This document shows, piece by piece, positions 59,978 through 64,000 of a stretch of DNA of 64,000 nucleotides; position 1 is the first letter of the stretch; every line of letters begins with the position of its first letter. The stretch lies in NCBI GenBank assembly GCA_031552765.1, contig JAVBME010000002.1, forward strand, positions 50,372 to 114,371, read 5' to 3'. The stretch is from JAVBME01 sp031552765. GTDB lineage: Bacteria > Bacillota > Negativicutes > Acidaminococcales > JAISLQ01. A program made the translations under genes and the position numbers. The notes beneath the pieces are model-generated. The model saw only the letters and a program-made list of their open reading frames with translations. It was not told where the DNA came from and did no database searches.

Positions 59978-62900
59978 TCAAGAAAGACTGATGCTGTCCT
60001 TGCCTAAAAGTTTGCGCAATTTTGCCAAAAGCTCTTCTTGCCCGGCGTTTACCCACAATTCACGCCCTACTTTTACTGCGCCGCCCGCACCCGGCATTTG
60101 GATGACGACAGGCGACAAACCTTTATATTCATGCAAAATGTTTCTGACTGCGGCAAATATTTCTGTCTTTTCCTGGCTGGCTGCCAAGTTTATAAAAAGT
60201 AAGGGCGCAACATCATCTAAAAGCGTTATCTCGTCTGCTACCACCTTGACAGTATCGTCGTCTACCGAAAGACGGCCTCGCACACAGACAGTGTTTTCCA
60301 CCGCCAGGCAATGCATGGCCCGGGAAAAAACTTTAGGGAATGCCAACACTTCCAAAGAAGCGGTAAAGTCCTCCAGCACTATGCTTGCCATGGCATCGCC
60401 TTTTCTAGTGTTCATGCGCTTCATAGCCGATATGATGCCGCCAAGCTCCACTTTTTCGCCTTCCCGGCGTTTGCCTTCCGACAGGCTGGCGATGGAAACC
60501 ATGTTTTCCAGCTTTTCCCGATGGCGGTCGAGCGGATGGCCGGTCACATAAAAACCTGTTATCTCTTTTTCTTCCGACAGCATCTGCGCCTTAGGTATTT
60601 CAGGCAGATCGGGCAATACCAGTTCCTGCGGCAAAACATCGCCGCCGTCGAACAGCCCCAGCTGCCCGGCCAGGTCGTCTCTTTGTTTTTGTCCGGCTAC
60701 GCTTATGGCTTTTTCCAGAACGAACAGCAGTTGGGAGCGTTTGCCCATGCTATCGAAAGCGCCGCATTTTATAAAGCTTTCCAGCACGCGTTTATTGGCA
60801 GTACGCATTTCCACCCGGCTGCAAAAATCCACCAGACTGGTAAAAGCGCCGCCCTCGGCGCGGGCTTTTAAGATAGATTCTATCGCAGCTTCGCCTACGT
60901 TTTTCACTCCGGCCAGGCCAAAACGGATGTGCCCTCCGTCCACCGTGAAACCGCGCCCGCTGGCGTTGACGTCCGGCGGCAGCACCTTTACGCCCATATG
61001 CCGGCATACTTCTATGTAATGGCTCACCTTTTCGTTCTGCCCCATGACGCTGGTAAGCATGGCCGCCATAAATTCCACCGGGTAATGCGCTTTTAGCCAG
61101 GCGGTCTGGTAAGCTAAGAGGCCGTAGGCCGCGCTGTGCGACTTGTTGAAGCCGTAACCGGCAAAATGTTCCAGTAATGCAAATACTTCTGATGAGACGG
61201 CTTTCTTTATACCCTTTTTTTCCGCTCCGCCGATAAATATTTCCTTTTGCGCCGCCAGCTCTTCCGGTTTCTTCTTGCCCATGGCACGGCGCAGTATATC
61301 AGCCTGGGCCAGGGTAAAACCCGACATAGTGGCCGCTATCTGCATGACCTGCTCCTGGTAAAGGATAACGCCGAAAGTATCCTGCAAAATAGGCTCCAGC
61401 GTAGGGTGCAGCAGCCTGCTCTTTCTCTCCCCATGGCGGCCGGCCACGAAATCCGATACCATGCCTGTCCCCAAAGGGCCGGGGCGGTACAGCGCGACCA
61501 GGGCGATAAGGTCTTCAAAGCGCTCCGGTTTCAAATCCTTGACCAGTTGGGTCATGCCGGCGGACTCCATCTGGAATATACCGGCGGTCTCACCGTTAGA
61601 CAGCATCCTGCACGTCTTTTCGTCGGCCAGGTCTATTTTTTCTATGTCAATATCAAGGCCGCTAGTAGCTTTTATGTTAGCCAGGGCGTCGGCGATGACC
61701 GTAAGCGTCCTAAGGCCCAAAAGATCCATTTTTAAAAGGCCTATTTCTTCCACCCGGTCTTTGTCATACTGTGTAGTGACAAAACCTTCGGAAGAATGCT
61801 GTAAAGGAACAAACTCGGTCAACGGTTTCGGCGCTATAACGATGCCCGCCGCATGGGTAGAGGCGTGGCGCGGCGTCCCTTCCACCGCTTTGGCAAGGTT
61901 TAGCAGCCTGCCGACATTGGCGTTTTCATGGCAGGAATTTTTTAGTTCTTTGCTGCCGGCCAGCGCTTTATCGAGCGTTATACCCAGCTCCATCGGGATC
62001 TCTTTGGCTATCTTATCCACTTCGCTGTACGGCATGTTCAGTGTGCGCCCGACGTCGCGCACCGCCGCCCGCGCCGCCATCGTACCGAAAGTGATGATCT
62101 GCGCTACCCGGTCGCTGCCGTAGCGTTTTACTATATAGTCAAAAACCTCCTGCCGCCGGACGTAGCAAAAATCTATGTCGATATCGGGCATGCTGATGCG
62201 TTCCGGGTTCAAAAAACGCTCAAACAGCAGGTTGTATTTGATCGGGTCTATACTCGTTATACCTAAAAGGTACGACACTATGCTGCCCGCTGCCGAACCG
62301 CGTCCCGGCCCTACGGCAATGGAGTTTTGTTTGGCAAAATTGACAAAATCCCAAACAATGAGAAAGTAGCTGTCAAACCCCATGTCATGGATGACTTTTA
62401 ATTCATAAGACAGCCGTTCTTTGACCGCCGCCTCCGCGCCGGGGTACTTGCCCGGCAAAGCCTGTTCACACAAAGATGCCAGATAACTTTGGGCCGTCCC
62501 ATTCTCGGGAACCGTAAATTCCGGTAAAAACAGCTGGTTAAAGTCTATCTTGACATTGCAGCGCTCGGCTATTCTCAAGGTGTTGTCGAGAGCCTCCGGC
62601 AGTTCGGGAAACAGCGCGCCCATCTCCTCGGCCGATTTCAGGTAGAATTCATCGTTGCTGAATTTCATGCGCCCTTCTTCTTCTACCGTCTTGTTGGTCT
62701 GGATGCACATGAGGATATCCTGCGCTTCACTGTCTTCCCTGTTCACATAGTGCGAATCATTGGTAGCGACCAGCCCGATACCGTACTGGCGGGCAAATTT
62801 TACCAGCTGTTCGTTTACTATCTTATCTTCCGGCAAAAAATGGTCCTGCACTTCGATAAAAAAGTGCTCCGGCCCAAAAATATCGAGATATTCTTCTATC

Positions 62901-63376
62901 GACCTGTTTGCGCCTTCAAGGTCGCCGCTGAGTATTTTTACCGGTATCTCTCCGGCCAGACAGGCTGACAGGCAAATAATACCCTCGCTATATTCTCTCA
63001 GAAGCGTCTTGTCAAGGCGCGGTTTATAGTAAAAACCTTCCAGTTGGGCGGCTGAGACCAGTTTTAACAAATTGCGGTAGCCGGTATTATTTTCCGCCAG
63101 CAGTATAAGGTGGTAGGAGTTTTCCTTGTCGGCCGGGCTTTTATCAAAGCGCGACCCGCCAGCTATATAGGTTTCGCAGCCGATTATTGGCTTCACGCCT
63201 TGCTTTACCGCTTCCTTATAAAAATCTATGATTCCGTACATCACGCCGTGGTCGGTCAGGGCGACAGCCGGCATATCGAGCGCTTTGGCCCTCGCGACCA
63301 GGCGGGAAATGCGCGCCGCCCCATCGAGGAGGCTGTACTCGCTATGTACGTGCAGGTGTACGAATTGTCCCGGCAT
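59978..63376 (-). CDS. dnaE: DNA polymerase III subunit alpha
   Basis: Replicative polymerase of 1132 residues from the ATG at 63376 (GAGGAG upstream). N-terminal PHP domain (FVHLHVHSEYSLLDGAARIS, ALTDHGVMYGI), catalytic core with GPGRGSAAGSIVSYLLG and the acids D398, D400 and D402 in PDIDIDFC, then helix-hairpin-helix DNA binding (GLAGVKNVGEAAIE), OB fold near 975-1065 and a C-terminal tail binding the tau subunit. DnaE1 type rather than PolC. The PHP metal ligands seem present, so proofreading is possible. First of the dnaE-DUF2007-pyk series. Confidence 0.97.
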   Translation of the reverse strand: MPGQFVHLHVHSEYSLLDGAARISRLVARAKALDMPAVALTDHGVMYGIIDFYKEAVKQGVKPIIGCETYIAGGSRFDKSPADKENSYHLILLAENNTGYRNLLKLVSAAQLEGFYYKPRLDKTLLREYSEGIICLSACLAGEIPVKILSGDLEGANRSIEEYLDIFGPEHFFIEVQDHFLPEDKIVNEQLVKFARQYGIGLVATNDSHYVNREDSEAQDILMCIQTNKTVEEEGRMKFSNDEFYLKSAEEMGALFPELPEALDNTLRIAERCNVKIDFNQLFLPEFTVPENGTAQSYLASLCEQALPGKYPGAEAAVKERLSYELKVIHDMGFDSYFLIVWDFVNFAKQNSIAVGPGRGSAAGSIVSYLLGITSIDPIKYNLLFERFLNPERISMPDIDIDFCYVRRQEVFDYIVKRYGSDRVAQIITFGTMAARAAVRDVGRTLNMPYSEVDKIAKEIPMELGITLDKALAGSKELKNSCHENANVGRLLNLAKAVEGTPRHASTHAAGIVIAPKPLTEFVPLQHSSEGFVTTQYDKDRVEEIGLLKMDLLGLRTLTVIADALANIKATSGLDIDIEKIDLADEKTCRMLSNGETAGIFQMESAGMTQLVKDLKPERFEDLIALVALYRPGPLGTGMVSDFVAGRHGERKSRLLHPTLEPILQDTFGVILYQEQVMQIAATMSGFTLAQADILRRAMGKKKPEELAAQKEIFIGGAEKKGIKKAVSSEVFALLEHFAGYGFNKSHSAAYGLLAYQTAWLKAHYPVEFMAAMLTSVMGQNEKVSHYIEVCRHMGVKVLPPDVNASGRGFTVDGGHIRFGLAGVKNVGEAAIESILKARAEGGAFTSLVDFCSRVEMRTANKRVLESFIKCGAFDSMGKRSQLLFVLEKAISVAGQKQRDDLAGQLGLFDGGDVLPQELVLPDLPEIPKAQMLSEEKEITGFYVTGHPLDRHREKLENMVSIASLSEGKRREGEKVELGGIISAMKRMNTRKGDAMASIVLEDFTASLEVLAFPKVFSRAMHCLAVENTVCVRGRLSVDDDTVKVVADEITLLDDVAPLLFINLAASQEKTEIFAAVRNILHEYKGLSPVVIQMPGAGGAVKVGRELWVNAGQEELLAKLRKLLGKDSISLS

Positions 63377-63458
63377 AATGTTTCTCCTCATCAAATAACT
63401 TTATCTATATTATATTACACTCGGCAAGCTAAACAAAGGCGGATTTTTAGTATAGGAA

Positions 63459-63481
63459 ACGCCCGGCGTATAGCCGGGCGT
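63459..63481. terminator. GC-rich hairpin between dnaE and the insertion sequence
   Basis: Nine-base perfect stem ACGCCCGGC / GCCGGGCGT with five-base loop. The minus-strand side continues with TTTCC, a weak terminator for transcripts reading leftward; no strong T run. Confidence 0.45.
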
Positions 63482-63504
63482 CAGACTGTAGACAAAAAGG
63501 CCAT

Positions 63505-63540
63505 CACCCCCAAGACTATGTTAAAATAGTCCTGGGGGTG
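63505..63540 (+). promoter_or_regulatory. Hairpin covering the transposase ribosome-binding site
   Basis: CACCCCCAAGACTAT (63505-63519) pairs with ATAGTCCTGGGGGTG (63526-63540) at 14 of 15 positions around a six-base loop. The right arm holds the GGGGGTG ribosome-binding site, eight bases before the ATG, so readthrough transcripts would have a masked site. Confidence 0.65.
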
Positions 63541-63548
63541 AAATATTC

Positions 63549-64000
63549 ATGTACCAAAAGAAAGACCGTGACAAACAAAAACAAATCCAATTTCTCTGCC
63601 TTGAAGACCTCGTACCTAAAAACCACCTGGTACGCCAAATAGAAAAAGCCATAGACTTTAACTTCATCTACCAAGAAGTAGAAGGCCTCTACAAAGAAGA
63701 CAAATGGGGCAAACCAGGCATAGACCCGGTAAGCCTCTTTAAAATAGTCTTCATCCAATACATCTTCGGCATCCCCTCCATGCGTCAAACCATAAGAGAA
63801 ATTGAAGTAAACAATGCCTATCGCTGGTTTATCGGCTACGAACTCACCGAACCCGTCCCGCACTTTTCCACCTTCGGTAAAAACTACGCCCGGCGCTTTA
63901 AAGACACCGACATATTCGAGCGGATATTTGCCCGGGTATTACAAGAAGCCTCCAAGCACGACTTCATAGACGCAAGCGCCGTATTTATCGACGCAACTCA
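63549..64000 (+). CDS. IS1182 family transposase, N-terminal part
   Basis: 150 codons open to the window edge. MYQKKDRDKQKQIQFLCLED, then LVPKNHLVRQIEKAIDF, GIDPVSLFKIVFIQYIFG, IPSMRQTIREIEVNNAYRWF and VPHFSTFGKNYARRF match the N-terminal domain and start of the catalytic fold in IS1182/IS5-like DDE transposases. GGGGGTG eight bases before the ATG. The end and the catalytic acids are beyond the window. Confidence 0.9.
   Translation, partial: MYQKKDRDKQKQIQFLCLEDLVPKNHLVRQIEKAIDFNFIYQEVEGLYKEDKWGKPGIDPVSLFKIVFIQYIFGIPSMRQTIREIEVNNAYRWFIGYELTEPVPHFSTFGKNYARRFKDTDIFERIFARVLQEASKHDFIDASAVFIDAT

Larger units (their letters stand above)
63505..64000 (+). mobile_element. Left part of an IS1182-like insertion sequence
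   Basis: Transposase gene from 63549 with a 15-base hairpin just upstream; the rest lies beyond the window. No terminal repeat or target duplication can be confirmed with only one end visible. Confidence 0.7.

Noticed and set aside
63516..63863. 115-codon minus-strand frame at the right end
   Set aside because: Antisense to the transposase, which has recognisable family motifs and a ribosome-binding site.

Overview
The window reads as a chromosomal segment of a spore-forming-lineage, low-to-mid GC Firmicute, most likely a member of the Negativicutes (Firmicutes with an outer membrane). Firmicute marks are two T-box leaders (thrS, tyrS), an infC leader of the L20 type, Spo0A, SpoVS, IreB, the Asp23/AmaP/DUF2273 set and the dxs-tlyA-nadK-argR-recN order. 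An AsmA-like protein and a lipobox on MltG hint at an outer membrane. The lineage call is inference from gene content; no rRNA is present.

Layout. 1-2.6 kb: 5' part of infC with an AUU start and a leader RNA, then thrS and its T-box (all minus strand). 2.8-6.9 kb: a DUF4127 secreted protein and several small or secreted proteins of unknown function, among them a free-standing NrdD-tail-like protein and a three-gene operon starting with a DnaA-domain-I-like protein. 7-12.2 kb (plus): mscL, a CNNM/CorC-type protein, rpoN, T-box-tyrS and a Cys-motif protein. 12.3-15.2 kb (minus): two nearly identical tandem DASS-type transporters. 15.2-17 kb: an AT-rich intergenic stretch, then DUF3793 and flavodoxin. 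17-21.8 kb: HAD phosphatase, MgtC family protein and a GlpA/GlpB/DUF1667 anaerobic glycerol-3-phosphate dehydrogenase-like operon. 21.9-29.1 kb: acetyltransferase, chagasin-fold secreted protein, ComFB, aroE, nitrilase-family amidase, an OmpR/HK two-component pair, a 29-residue membrane peptide, DUF3870 and a P-loop/Asp23-like protein.

29-34.6 kb (minus): PHP phosphatase, leucyl aminopeptidase, SpoVS, endonuclease Q family protein, NUDIX ADP-ribose pyrophosphatase, Spo0A. 34.7-45.6 kb (minus): a long housekeeping block read as Asp23-AmaP-DUF2273-nusB-Kae1-like-xseA-xseB-ispA-dxs-tlyA-nadK-argR-recN, joining isoprenoid synthesis, DNA repair, NAD kinase and envelope stress. 45.7-50.7 kb (minus): mltG, a U32 peptidase interrupted by an in-frame TAG, DUF4911, aroQ, a proline peptidase and efp. 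50.4-54.1 kb: ireB, an iron-sulfur aldo/keto reductase, ruvX, AsmA-like protein, DUF1292. 54.2-63.4 kb: prs with a CofE-like ligase, an orphan helical protein, dnaE, DUF2007 and pyruvate kinase. The last 0.5 kb is the start of an IS1182-like element whose ribosome-binding site lies in a hairpin.

Most of the window is core metabolism and housekeeping. The items that most deserve follow-up are the NrdD-tail-like protein, the DnaA-domain-I-like operon, the amber-interrupted U32 gene, the P-loop/Asp23 fusion, and the mosaic identity between the two transporter copies. No CRISPR array, tRNA, rRNA or complete mobile element was seen.
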